Shown here piece by piece: positions 44,842 through 57,264 of a DNA stretch of 64,000 nucleotides (position 1 is the first letter of the stretch; the number at the start of each line of letters is the position of its first letter). The stretch lies in the NCBI GenBank assembly GCA_019722365.1, contig JADFUC010000169.1, positions 62,001-126,000 of the forward strand. Direction: 5' to 3'. The stretch comes from Lithospermum erythrorhizon (lineage: Eukaryota > Streptophyta > Magnoliopsida > Boraginales > Boraginaceae). The position numbers and the translations under genes are program-made. Under the pieces are notes generated by a model. That model was not told the DNA's origin and made no database searches. It worked only from the letters and a program-made list of their open reading frames with translations.

Positions 44842-45663
44842 TACAAATGAACAATACAAAACTCATACGAGAATTACACAAAAGATTATAAAAATTACAC
44901 AAACGATTACAAATTTAAAATGATAAACCAGACAGAGTCACGCTTACAACATTTTCCTTAAACGTATTCGACTCCTCGGTGCCAAGGACTTACGCAGACG
45001 ACGCCTCCTGTGATAAAATCACCTCACGACTTCACTGCAGACTATGAACCGATCGATTTAACCGCCTACCAAATTGAAAGTACTTGAACAAAAAACTAAC
45101 GAAAAAGTTATAGACGGAGCTCGATTTTGTGAACTCTGTGTTTGCTTTTGATTTCTCTCGTGTGGAATGACGGAACTAAAGCCCGATTAAGTGAGAAATG
45201 AATCAAAGTTTTTCTCAGATTATGCCACTCAAATACCCTTAATTAGCCAATCAAAACGTTTAGTAACAGTCAAGTGCACTTAACACACTTGATTGTCCAA
45301 TCTGTAATAAACAAGGTATTTATAGGGCTTAATTCGAATTTTAAATCGCAAGAATTAGGCTTCAACTGAGCAAAAAGGGGCTCGCACGACTTCGCTGGAA
45401 TCGCATTCGTGTTCAAGAGGCCGCATACACGCACTGCCTACAATTTCGAGCCTATTTCTCTCGGATTTGCCCCGCGAGCTCACAGACTTTTGCATAAGTA
45501 GTCAATCAATTCTATTAAGTCATAAAAAGACCTCTTCTTATTAAGCCAAGTGTCTTTCTTCTACTCCAAACGCGATACACTTTTTTTTCCAATCTTTGCA
45601 CAAGCCATTTCATGACACAAACGAGATGCAAATTTTGGATTCACAATGTTCTAATATCCAACA
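44842..45663 (-). repeat. Tork 3' LTR
   Basis: It shares with 50,486-51,336 the blocks AAAGCCCGATTAAG, TTAATTAGCCAATCAA, GATTGTCCAATC and TTTTGCATAAGTAGTCAATC, in the same order. The left edge is approximate. Confidence 0.75.
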
Positions 45664-46557
45664 TCCCCGCATGAGTCAAAATTTGTATTCAAACAAAAAT
45701 CAATAAAACCATTATCTCTACAGATACAAGTTTGAAAAGATTTTGACTCGATAATCTAAGCGATAGCAACAACAACTAATTCCTGTGATAGATAGGCAGT
45801 GCGATGGCTCTGGGAACCTTCCCTTGTGTATACATATGTTTATATCTACCAATGTATATAGTATACGCGATGTCTTGGAACTAATCTGCCTTTGGTAAGA
45901 AATGATGACATATTTCATACGTGTCTCATCTCACTAGACGGGCTCACTATCAGTCTGCCAGCCTCGACATACGCCTGCCCTGAGTTGTCAGCTGCAAGAA
46001 ACGACCTCCGAAAGCATTTCTAAAGCGGCCCTCATTTTAGCTCCGCTTATAGGTGACTCTTCATATTCTTTCGAGTAACCCAAGCATTAATTCGCATCTC
46101 ATAGAAATAATAAAAGCATAGTTTAATCCTTACTTCCTCATGTATCACTGCTTTTCATCTAGAATGTGTGTGGAAATCCCCCCAGCTGTGCCGATCTACT
46201 TTTAATACACATGAGCTAAATTGTCCCTGAACCCGAATCTTGGATCTCCAAATAACCAGGTAGGTTGTCACTACTCGCATTTTCTCAAGGGTTTTCAATC
46301 ATATTCCTTCGATGAATTCTCAACTAGTTCCTTTCTTACCCCTCGTTAATGATTCGCTTATGCTATCCTTGATCTTTACATGATCAAATGCTCGAAGTTA
46401 ACTCTAGTTGAGAGTAATTGTCTAATGGCATTATGTCGCCGACGCATGTGTTTTAATTTTTTACCACAGTATATGGTCGTAAGGCCTCCCAATCGTTGCA
46501 CTATCATTACAATATACGAAATCGAGGCGCTTAGTTTTTCCTCCTAATTGCATATCC

Positions 46558-46830
46558 TCAAGAAATCTGCTCTTTAAATCCATTCGAATTTCTTCCTATT
46601 AATTTGTCTAAGGTAATGAACTCACAATCCATCGTGGAATCTGATACTAACGCCTGCTGGCGAGTTCCACTACGCCTACATCTCCTAAAGCCGAACACAT
46701 ATCCACTAGTAACCATTGAATCACTAGTATCGGAGATCCAATTTGCATCCGTGTACCCCTCAAGTACACCGATAATGTATAAGGCAACCTGTGAATCTTT
46801 GGTATGTCTCAAAGTACTTAATACTCGCAC
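46558..46830 (-). pseudogene. Tork RNase H fragment
   Basis: A 90-codon minus frame contains LRHTKDSQVALYI, LEGYTDANWISDTSDSMVTS then GYVFGFRR, and DSTMDCEFITLDK. This is the complete copia RNase H order ('LEGYSDADWISD...STSGYVF', 'STMESEFIALDKA'). The C-terminal WL..L motif is lost. 45,664-46,557 downstream is decayed element sequence with no recognised domain; the frame at 45,718-45,918 is not assigned. Confidence 0.75.
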
Positions 46831-47029
46831 TATAGCTCCCCTAACGATCGCAGATCGCTACTCGGATTACTCCGTATATCTACTCAATTTGCTTAATGAA
46901 TAAGCTATATCCGTCTAGTACAACCTATCGTGCATACGAAATCCTAATAACTCGAGAATACTCAAGTTGACACACTTTCCCATTTATTCTTCGTGAGGTA
47001 TCGATGCAACATCCATTGGAGTTGTAGAT

Positions 47030-47760
47030 GCTCCCAAATCATCTTGGCAAATAAGAATTTTATTTATTATATAGCCAACATCATAATATCTAGGCTAGGA
47101 GTTCTCACAATGCTAGACTCCCAAAATTAGATCTCGCTTTTGTCCTATTTCTTTATGTCAAACTTGGAGTTCAACATATCTTGCGGATTGAATCATCTTT
47201 GATTGCTACTTCAACAATGACTATGTTATCCACATACAAGCAGAATTATATATCCCTCTCTATGGATTTTACATAAACACACTCACACCTATTAATCTTT
47301 TAAATCCACTCAAAAAGTAATGGTCTTGTCAAACTTCAAAACCATTATTTAGGTGCTTGCTTTAACTCCATACAAAGATTTGATGTCGACATATTTCTTC
47401 TCTTATTTACCCGGAACTATAAACCTCAGTCGCTCCATGTAAATTTTCATCTAATTCTCCGCTAGAAAGATATTTTTACATCCATTTGATGTACATCTAA
47501 ATTGGGCGCAACGAGGCAATTGTCGATCATCCTAATGGACGTTTATCCCTTGCCACGGGAGAAAAGTATCAAAATAGTCTAGTCCTTTTTGTCTATTCCC
47601 ACAGATTACTAGTCAACCTGTGTACTTATCTATCGCCCCACCGCCTTCACTTTCCTCTTAAAACCATTTCCACCTTTAAAGTCTTACATCCTCGGCTAAG
47701 ATCCACCAATTCCCAAGTTGATTCTCAAAATTGAATCAAGTCTACTGTGATAACTCCTTC
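47030..47760 (-). pseudogene. Tork reverse transcriptase remnant
   Basis: Around 47,400-47,330 the minus strand reads KYVDIKSLYGVKAST, corresponding to the conserved 'V.KL.KSLYGLKQAPKQW' RT motif. Flanking sequence is too decayed for an open frame. Its position between RNase H and integrase fits. Confidence 0.6.
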
Positions 47761-48239
47761 CAAAGTGGACCATCAATTGAACCGATAGCTCTTGGTAAGT
47801 TCGAGGTTCACTTTCGCTACACGTTATAAAAATCGTAACTAAACGATTTCTCGACACGTTGTCCTTTTACTACTACTTGTGTTCTTCTACCTCAACTTCC
47901 TTTACCTTGACTATCCATAGCCTCATGATTTTACACTACCTCAGTCTACGTATGTCCTTTAAATGTCGAAACACCTTCATTAGATTTCATCGGAAAGACA
48001 TGTTCAAGAATGACATTCCGAGACTCTAATATCAGATTCTTTGTTCACTCTTTAAACTGTCACCTTATGAAACCGATATGAATTACTATTGTATATATCC
48101 AATAAAAATTGCATCAACTGCTTTAGGACTAAGAATACCGCTTAGGAGGAAAATATCTTCTGCCAAACACCCCTACACCGAAGATGTTCAGAGGTTGCGC
48201 TCTGGCATTTGAACAATTCAAACGGGTCTTATCTCTCAT

Positions 48240-48900
48240 CTTTATTTAAGAGGAATTGTGTTCAAGAGGTAGTTAGTCACAAGATCGCTTCCCCCCAAGG
48301 CCCCTGAGGTAAGCCCTCGAACTTATCAACAAGGCATTCATCATCTCTCTTTCAATTTGATCGATTTTTCCTTTCGCAATCCCATCTGAATGAGGAGAAT
48401 ATGCTGGGCTGTTTCCGTGAACAATAGCATGCCTGCATTAAATACTCAAATGCTTAGACATACTACCAATTTCTATCACTGCATCACTTTTATCTTTTCA
48501 AGTTAATTTTCAACTTCTTCTTATAAACCGTGAAATTTATCAATTGCCCTATTTTACTTTTCATCAAGTATGTTATAGCAAAATTTTGTACTATCATCTA
48601 CAAAGGATTGTGCTCATTTTCCACCTTTGATTGTAACTGGCCTATATCATGACGCCACTGCGGAATGCGACGAGGCTTATTATTTCTAACCACGGTTGGA
48701 AATGTTGCTTCCCGCCAATTTTGCTCCAACACACGCTTCACTAATTTGTAATTTTATCGATAAATTCATTAGGTACGTGATTCAACTTGATCATTCTTCT
48801 AAAAGAATTAGAGTCTACATGTCCTTAAATCCTACTACATAAATTAGAATACTCGCAAACATAAGCAATATCTGCTTTATTCATCTATTCGGTAACTATT
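48240..48900 (-). pseudogene. Tork integrase remnant
   Basis: Near 48,420-48,350 the minus strand reads AYSPHSDGIAKGKIDQIE, recognisable as the copia integrase 'YSPQQNGVAERKNR' motif that holds the catalytic glutamate; here that residue is lysine (AKGK for AERK). No long frame survives. Confidence 0.55.
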
Positions 48901-48986
48901 ACATCTATCTTTGGAAAAGTCCACCAATACACATAGCCTTTTTCCAACAAATACGCCTCGAATTTAGAAAGTAAAACTTACTTAAT

Positions 48987-49260
48987 TCACCACAAGTTTA
49001 AACTCCATGGCTCTCTAAGCAAAGAACTGCATATAAGGTTCTTCCAAGTTCCAAACATACGTAACATTCTTCGTGAGTGCCTTCCTTCCCAAGTCATCTT
49101 TGAGCACCACAATTCCTTCTCCTTCAATACTGAGGTCAGACTATTGCCTACATACATCTTCTCGACCATTTGCCGCTGGTCGAATGTAGAAAAAATGATC
49201 TTGACTTGAGAAAACGTGCCCAAGAAGACCAATATCGATCCACCACTCAAGGGTTAGTTC
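48987..49260 (-). pseudogene. Tork protease / pre-integrase fragment
   Basis: The minus strand just above 49,200 reads EWWIDIGLLGHVFSSQDHF, the protease active-site region (normally WW.DSGA..H), with DIG in place of DSG. The 87-codon frame continues in shifted phase with STFDQRQMVEKMYVGNSL and ends ICSSLLREPW, matching 'LISVSLLSKAG' before the pre-integrase domain. Gag upstream (49,260-50,485) is not clearly legible; only a degenerate knuckle-like stretch lies near 49,330. Plus frames at 50,071 and 50,320 are chance. Confidence 0.6.
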
Positions 49261-50485
49261 CTACAAAGTTCACTCAAATCACAGCTCCATGTTGATCTGG
49301 CCTCGATTCTCGCGGTGACCACATTCGCCATCTTTTCCCCTAATCAAGCATTTCTCTTGGCCAATGACTCAAAGGACTTTATGAATTATGTTTCTTGCTA
49401 ACGAATACACCCTATCAAAGCCTCAAGGAATTCTCTTGAGAAGCCAACCACTTTTCTGAAACTATTTCCCTAGCAAGCAACAAAATCATTCTTCTTCTTC
49501 CCCTGAAGACCCTCAAGACCCAAGCCATACAACATCGGGCCTTAGACTCCCCCGCAGAGGAGTCGATAAATAAAAGGATAATCCCTACTTCCTATTGTCT
49601 TCTTCCAATTCCCTGTCGACCGATAATTGCAACATGTTCATATCCTTTCGCTTGTGCTTCAGATAATACTCAAGTCCTACCTTCAAGACGGTGGCACCTC
49701 TTGATTACAACAAGAACCTCGAACATCTCTGCTCAACACTCATTCCTTCCAACTCAAGCTCGTGGAAGATAACCCCAAGTTCCTGAATCGATCATCCACC
49801 GATTTTCCATCCAATTATTTCCACCTCAGAAATTTTACCCACAATAAATTTCGAACCCGCATCTTACCTTTTATATTTTGGAACTCCTGGCCAACACTTA
49901 TTTCAGAGTAGCGTATAGTTTTATATACCTTATACAACCATCCAACAACAAGTAAATAAGTAAACTAAATAATCGAATTAACTTCTAGGAGCCTAATTAT
50001 AGCCAAACTCCAAACAACATCATCTTGAACTGTTTAGTGACGCTCCTCATCCAAGCAACTGTCAGAAGTCTTGCTGCCTGCTAGAACACTTGTCTCTTCC
50101 ACCTTGAATTCTGACTGGAAACATGATGCCTGGGTTGGTCACTTTTTCAGATCACCGGAACAATTGAGGCCGAGGAGGCAGTGGATTACAAAAAGTTCGA
50201 GTGAATATGCTCTAACTACTACCACCCGGAACAACTCCACAAACACCACTAAAGAACAACCGCATCAGAATATGCTAGTGTGAGGAAGTTATACTCCCCG
50301 GACGAATCACCGAACAATTTTGACAATCAACACCCATCCGAAACACCACCGACCACAATCGGAACATTTTGACCATCACTGCGATTCACCATGTAATATC
50401 AACATTGGGACTCCACCCAGCGCGCGTGGTAGTCTGAGAATATGTTTTAAGTCAGAGGAAACTAATAGAGAAAACAACAAAAATC

Positions 50486-51336
50486 TGCAAATGTATATCA
50501 CAAAACCCATTACTTAGAAACATACAAACGATTACAAAAAATTATAATAAACGACACAACGAAACGATAAACTGCATTTGAGTCACGCCATAACCAGCCT
50601 TAAAATGTATTCCACCCTTCCCTCAAAGGCTAAGGATGATAGAGACGACGCTCCTGTGATAAACCACCTAACGACGCCTAGCCTGAAGACTACGAACCGA
50701 TCGACGAACTACCTACGAGCTTCGAAAGTATCACTCGAATAAAAAAATCAACGAAAAAGAGACGAGTTTTGATTTTGTGAATCAGCAAGGTGTTTGTTTT
50801 TGATTTCTCTGTGGAGAGATGATGAACTAAAGCCCGATTAAGCAGAGAGCTAATCAAACATTTTTTCTATATTAAGGTGCACTAAACACCTTTAATTAGC
50901 CAATCAACGCTTAGCAATACCAAGCACAATTTAACACACTCTGATTGTCCAATCAGAATAGCTGCACACTTCCTACGGGGGCTTGGAATTTAATTTTAAA
51001 TCGCAGAATTAGTCAACTGGGAGCAAAAAGTGGCTCGCATTTAATTTTGGAACCGTGATTCGTGTCCGCAGTCGCATACGCACTCGACTTCACAATTTAC
51101 GAGCCTATATTTTTCCTCGGATTTTGCACTTCATGGGCGCCAGACTTTTTGCATAAGTAGTCAATCAATTTACTAAGTCATAAAAGCACTCCTCTTATTA
51201 AGGAAGTGTCTTCCTTCTTACCCAATTCCGGGATATACTTATTTTCCAAACTCTCATGGTTTGCTCCAATCTTGCAATGCTCTATCGACACACAAATGAA
51301 ATGCAATTGGATTCACAACGCTTCCAATATCCAATG
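50486..51336 (-). repeat. Tork 5' LTR
   Basis: This is the partner of 44,842-45,663, as described there. The terminal CCAACA of the left copy is CCAATG here, so one terminus has mutated. Confidence 0.7.
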
Positions 51337-53064
51337 TACCTTTAGTCAAGTCCTTGAATGGCCCGAGCGCTGGGATCTTGGCTAACTCAAATATGCCTCC
51401 ACCGATTATTGTGTAATCTCTCGAGTCGCATAGCTTACCTAATCTATATCTATATACTTAATAAAGCGTAGGACCCACAAGCGTGTTTCTTCCTTTTTTT
51501 ACTAAGACTATATCATTTCCTCCCAAATAGAGTTAATTATAAGCATCTAATGGCTATCAAACTTTAATAATAATTAAATAAAATACGAGTTAAAATCACA
51601 AATATCAATGCTATATGACTCTATTGGATCATTAAAATAAATAATTATATTTATGTTATTACTTCATTGTAATTATAGATCATAAGTAAAATATCAAAGC
51701 TATTTACTCATTATTCTTCCTTTTTGTGAGTTGCATAAAAGAATATTGACAATTAAAATAAATAATTATATTTCTATGTATTTTACTTCATTATAATTAT
51801 TATATAATCTATATCTATCTATATACCTTCTAAAAAATATGAATAAGCATCGTGTTTGTTTCCATTTTTGTAAAGACACTAATACATATAATTATTAAAT
51901 AATAATCATTTAATATGTAAGTTAAATAAGTATTAAATTTAATAATTATAATTATTTTAGATGACAAAACTTGAAGAGTTTATATATTCTAATATCTATT
52001 CTCTATTATTTTGTATATCATTGTTAAACATCATATGAATAATACAATAATATACTGATTAAATCATCAATACATAATAAAATAAAATAGATAAAATTGT
52101 ATAATGTTAGACTTTATGTGAAAATAAAACTTGAAATTAAAAATATTTGATTTAGCTTAAGCGATTAAAAATCTATATTTACATATCTTCCGAAGTCGAG
52201 ATAAAGTGTTTATTCTTTATTTTTATTAAGAAATATAATGCATTTAGGCTTAAACGAATAAAAGAGAATATCATATATTATATTATCAAGAACTAATGAA
52301 ATGTGATAGCATGCCAGAATTCCTAAAATTTGAAAATAAATTTGTTCATAATATCCAAGCAGATTTTAACTTATGATTTTAAAAAAAATTAACGAGTTAT
52401 TATTAATCTACTCAAAGCAAAAAAAAAATTAAATGGGTGTTAAGTATGAAGGAAGATATTTTGTTTAAATGACATTCTTGTTCTTTAATGAAACTTCCTA
52501 ATACTACACTTGCAAATATCGAGGCAATAGTTATTTTACACCCTATACTTTAGTTGGGGACAAATAGTCATTTTATCATGACTCAATGTGTATTTTAAGG
52601 ATAATATAGCTCATTTCACTAATGAAAATTAGGCCAGATGAAATGTGGGTGCCTAGACACTAAAAAGATATGCCCGCCTTTATAAAGCGCCCAGACACTA
52701 AAAATAAGATAAAATATGTATAATTAAACCATAAAGATGCGGGCCTTTCAACCACTGTGTCTTTACTTAAGTACTATAAATTTCATTAGTATTTATTTTG
52801 AAAATTATTATATTGTAATTTTTATTTTGCTAAGATATATTTAGCCATATCTATTATCATAAAAAATATAAAATTCACTGTAATCTCAGAGTTTAACTTA
52901 TAAAAAATTGATAAATATATATATAATAACATTATCATTTTTTATTTTCTATAGTATATTTTATTACTTATATAGTGTTTATTATTATTAAAAATATTGA
53001 GTTTATTGAATGAAATAATAATTTTTGGTAAACGATGGCGAATTCCATTTTCGTTAAAATAGAG
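51337..53064. other. AT-rich repetitive DNA, possible Helitron-like pieces
   Basis: No gene is supported. The phrase ATCTATATCTAT occurs at 51,441 and again near 51,804, each followed within ~30 bases by an 'aataaagcgt' or 'aataagcatcgtg' sequence and a 'tgtttcttcc / tgtttccatt' sequence, reminiscent of the 5' ends of plant non-autonomous Helitrons. Convincing 3' ends (hairpin plus CTRR) were not found. Confidence 0.35.
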
Positions 53065-54520
53065 GTATAAGGGGAAATACATTACATGAAAACTAAACTT
53101 ATAAAAAGGAGTTGAAACTCCCTATCAAATAAAATAATAATTACTCTTAAAAATGAAATAAGTAAACGAATTAATGCATTTACATTAAAATTATATTTTA
53201 AGACAATTTATAATGATTTGGTGATTACAATATTTTATTATTCCATAATCGATCTCGTATGAAGCGTAAACTAATTATGTGACGCTATATATAAATAAAA
53301 TTGAAATTTTAAATCAAAGGCCAAATAATATGATTTACAAAATAAATATTACATTTAAAAAAAAAATAAAGATAAAATTAACATTTTAAGAATCGGGCGG
53401 GCGAGACTACTTTGGCTCCCTCAAAGAGCTCCGCCTCTAATCGATCATAAAACTAAAATAAAAATAAATTAATGAATTCCTTACATCACGATATTAAAGT
53501 CATTACATTAAAATTATATTTTAAGATAATTTATAAATGATTTGTTACAATACTCTAGTATTTCATAGTAATTCGATCTTAAAAATAATATAAGTAAATA
53601 AATTTTTGCATTTCTTATCAAGATAAAAATACATTAAAATTGTAGTTAAGCATAATTTATAAGTGGTTGGAGTTACAATAGTCTTATTAAAGTTATACGA
53701 AATATACATTACATAAAAAAACTAAAATCCTATAAAAAAGGAGTTGAAACTCCCCTATTAGCCAAAATAATAATTACTCTTAAAAAATAAAATAGAGGTA
53801 TAAGTGAAACATAATACAATTAGAATAGTTCCTATTAAAATTGCTAATAGTCTATTTTATTAAAATAGTGTATAAGTGAAATACATTACATGAAAAAACT
53901 AAACTTATAAAAGGAGTCAAACTCCCTATCGCCTAAAAATAATAATTACTCTTAAAAATAAAATAAGTAAACGAATTAATGCATTTCCATTAAAATTATA
54001 TTTTAAGACAATTTAAAGTGACCGAGAAAGTTACAATACTCTTTTTATTATTCTATAACTGATCTCGCAGCGGAAACTGTAAACTAATTACAAGGGATGC
54101 CATATATAAATAAAATTATATTTAATCAAAGGCTAAATAATATAGATTACAAAAATTTATAAAATATGTTACATTTTAAAAAAAAAATTAAAGATAAAAT
54201 TATTGTTTTGGGAATAGTATGGCTTAGACTGCCTTTGGCCTCAAAAGAGTCTACCGATCGATCATAAAAATAAATAAGTAAATAAATTCAATGAATTCTC
54301 AGATCACGATAATAAATACACATTAAAATTATATTTTAAGATAATTTATAATGATTAAAAGCTACAATACTCTTAGTATTTCATAAGAATTGATCTTAAA
54401 AATAATATAAAGAAACAATTTTTACTCATCAAGATAAAAAATACATTAAAATTGTAGTTTCAATACAATTTATAGTTTCATTTAGCCATAATAGCCTTAT
54501 TATTCCAATTTCGAAGTTAC
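53065..54520. repeat. Long tandem duplication, ~806-bp period, plus a third partial copy
   Basis: Copy A starts with TATAAGGGGAAATACATTAC at 53,065 and copy B with TATAAGTGAAATACATTAC at 53,871. They run in parallel for about 640 bp, sharing AAACGAATTAATGCATTT, ATTATATTTTAAGACAATTT, a poly-A run and 'gatcgatcataaaa'. The opening ~110 bp (ACATTACAT...GGAGTTGAAACTCCC) is also present a third time near 53,707-53,815. No reading frame is conserved. It continues into AT-rich, gene-free DNA to 55,770. Confidence 0.8.
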
Positions 54521-55773
54521 AACTATAATTCCTATTTTTTCAAATAATTTTTTATGATTAAAACTTACTTAATGCATTTTAAAGGAAGTAATTGTATAAA
54601 TATATTTAATTAGCTAAAGCACCCATCATGCCATTTCAAAAAGTGAATCAATTTCTTAATATTTGTTTCTATATATCACAATTAAGTAAGTTTTTTCACT
54701 AATGTCAAATCCCAACAAGAATTATGCATAATTAGAGTTTTGCATGTGAATCTAAAAAGGTATATAATTACTAATCATATAAATAATGTTTTGACTGATT
54801 ATTTTCTATGTAATATTTATTTTTTACTATGCATAGAATTTGATATGTTGGATTATCCTGATTGTAATAACGTATCAAAAGATAATCACCGGAGTCTCAA
54901 AACCGAGAAATATTATTGATGCTCGAAACCGAGAAAATATTATCACGTTTTAGATATGATATATAAAACTTGAAATTAAAATTCTTCATATGATTTATAA
55001 CTTAGAGATTAAAAAGAGGCATTAATAAGTTCAACAAAGAAGATACAAATAACTATATTATATTTCTTATCCCATTGACATATACAAAAATTATCAATAC
55101 GTTAGTTATATCTTTTTAACTCGTATTTTTTTTAATACTTACTCAATTATGTATATTTAGAGAGATATTTAATTCTACAAAATTTAAAATAGTTGTCAAA
55201 GATTAATTGGATGACTAAATATAGATTAAATTATATAAAACTTAAAATAAGTATCAGTGAATATTAATATATTTTATCCTAATTATTATTAATCACGTTC
55301 GATCCTAAGCCAAATTTTATGAATGTATATACCGTGATAACATCTCCAATGCACCTTCTGATTGGGATTAAAACTATTAAAAAGCGCTGAGCTTGTGTTA
55401 CTAAGTTATATATAAACATTTTGATAAATTCAAAATTGTAAAGAATGGAAAAATCTTAGTTATATGTACTTTTAATTTTAGGACTATAATTTTATGTTCC
55501 TAAAAGACTATATTAAAAATATGTAAAAAAAAAATTGATATTTTCGCTCTATTATCGATCCCATTATATATCTCCTTCAAACTATAAAATGAAATTAACA
55601 AAGATATTATAGGTATTCATTTTTGTGATTCGAGTATAAAAAATATATTTGTTGAAATATACATACAAATAGAAGTAGAAAAATTTATGTTTATTCTAAT
55701 TTAAAAAATACCTTACTATTAGAATATTTATAATTTATTTATTTGAAGTAAATAGCTAATCATAAATATATTA
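54521..55773. other. AT-rich intergenic DNA
   Basis: No frame of interest, no domain and no clear repeat boundary was recognised. Confidence 0.5.
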
Positions 55774-56044
55774 CTCCCTCCATTTCATATTGTAAGACCT
55801 TTTAACAGCTTTTACTTATTCAAATCAGATTGCCTTCCTAAAATTTTAATATAAAAAATTAATGCTCACAAAGCTTAATTTCTCAGATTTAATAACTAAA
55901 ACAACATCTTCTATTTGGCTCACTGCATAAGTAAGTGAAAGAATCCTTACACTCAACTATTTATACATCCTCAATATTATAATAATTTTATAATATACTA
56001 TGTAGATTTTAAAAGGCCACTTTTACAATATGAAACGGAGGGAG
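55774..56044. mobile_element. Stowaway-type MITE, 271 bp
   Basis: CTCCCTCCATTTCATATTGT at the left end is complementary to TTACAATATGAAACGGAG plus GGAG at the right end (inverted repeats of about 22 bp). TA precedes the left end; the base pair after the right end is TG, so one copy of the target duplication has mutated. It is non-coding. Confidence 0.8.
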
Positions 56045-56149
56045 TGAGTAAACTAATACATAAATTTATTACTCTGTAATATTATGTAATAAGTAAATAT
56101 TACATACTATTTTATTTTCATTCATACGAACGCAAAGAATATATTACAG

Positions 56150-56906
56150 CTCTAAAAGTGTGCTCAAGTAAAAGTCTGCGCTTCTGCCATTGCCTTAAGT
56201 CCTTCTACTTTTTCTTGCACATAACTCCATCGATGTTTGGCGGTGTAGAGTGGTCTCAGCAGTTGTTTATGCCTTTGGCCTGCTTTTTGCTTTCATATAG
56301 AAATGCTTTTGCAGACTTTTGTTTATTATACAGTTCTGAATTTGCCTCTTGTACTTGCACTCAACCATTAAGGGCGGAATCTTACATTGATTTAGCTATT
56401 GTTTGATTTTCAAGCATTCATTAGCAAACATAGAACTACATATTAGATTGAGAATTTGCTGATGTGAATATTATTAGACATTGTATATGTTAATCGATTT
56501 ACCTTTGTTTCATATTCAACACTGGCTTTGCTTAAAAACTCCGCTCTAAGCTTTTCGAGAAATATCTTTCATGGTCATTGATGCTGCTAGTACTCGCGTT
56601 TCACCTTCAATGACCCCTTGAACAAACTCATTAACATGGTTTGATTGTTTATCATGGCTGGCTATCAGCTTGGCATACTTGAGGAGGCTAAGCTGGTCAT
56701 CAATCCGAGGGCCGACAGTGAAGACGGCAGGTAGTAAAAATGGTAGTTTTTCGGCGCTCATCGCCTGCACTTCAAAGGTATAGTTCACTGGTGAAACATC
56801 AAACAAAGTGTAGGATTGACCTGGAAGAACCCATGCTTTCTTGGCAATCTTTATGTCAGGGATTCCTATTTCAGTGATCACTAGGTATTCTAGCAACTTT
56901 GTACAT
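56150..56906 (-). pseudogene. Flotillin-like protein pseudogene with large internal deletion
   Basis: From an ATG at 56,906 the minus strand reads MYKVA, then a frame change, then [59 protein letters not shown] and [19 protein letters not shown], the N-terminal PHB/SPFH part of plant flotillins (membrane-microdomain scaffolds, endocytosis). Directly after this, without the ~200-residue middle, the C-terminal repeat region begins in another frame: [18 protein letters not shown] (56,551-56,498), then a GT-starting gap, QEANSELYNKQKSAKAFLYE (about 56,360-56,300) and MAEAQTF (about 56,180). Several stops and frameshifts are present. It abuts a copia LTR at 56,915. The plus frame 56,158-56,406 is a shadow. 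Confidence 0.85.
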
Positions 56907-57264
56907 TAACACATTGCGGGTATTGATATCGTTCGTCGCCTGGGCTCTCGCCCACCTCCTACCTGCTCGATTCTCTATCAAACTTATACCACACCCGACC
57001 TAAGAACCCAATCCTTTACCTCTGCCAAACTGACTAAAACTTCACACTAAAACGGAATTAGAAAGGACTGTGAGAAGAAGCCAAGAATGTCACCGAGACT
57101 AAAAAGCCATTAAAAGCCTGTGAGTTTTCTAAGAGACAAAAGCTCAATTACCTTAAACTCAATCCATCACACTCAACAACCTAAAAAGACTATATGTAAT
57201 TGTGCCAAGACAGGCTGACGGCCGCAACCCAAGTATTTTGATTATTTAGCCAACACATTCAACA

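Larger units (their letters stand above)
44842..51336 (-). mobile_element. Tork-type Ty1/copia retrotransposon with both LTRs, inactive
   Basis: Direct repeats at about 44,842-45,663 and 50,486-51,336 flank a minus-strand interior. In it, protease/pre-integrase (49,250-48,987), integrase (about 48,450-48,300), RT (about 47,400-47,300) and RNase H (46,830-46,558) appear in copia order. The signatures KSLYGVKA (RT) and LEGYTDANWISDTSD (RNase H) are those of the Tork lineage. All domains are interrupted. A PBS could not be identified next to 50,486. The left LTR ends CCAACA (TGTTGG on the minus strand) at 45,663. The element is old: the two LTRs differ by many indels. Confidence 0.75.

Noticed and set aside
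51440..51880. Helitron 5' ends (ATCTATATCTAT...)
   Set aside because: Two similar starts are present, but no 3' hairpin with CTRR end, no A-T insertion boundary and no Rep/helicase were found, so no feature with ends was called.
56158..56406. 82-codon plus-strand frame with hydrophobic segments
   Set aside because: It is the shadow of the C-terminal flotillin pseudogene on the minus strand.
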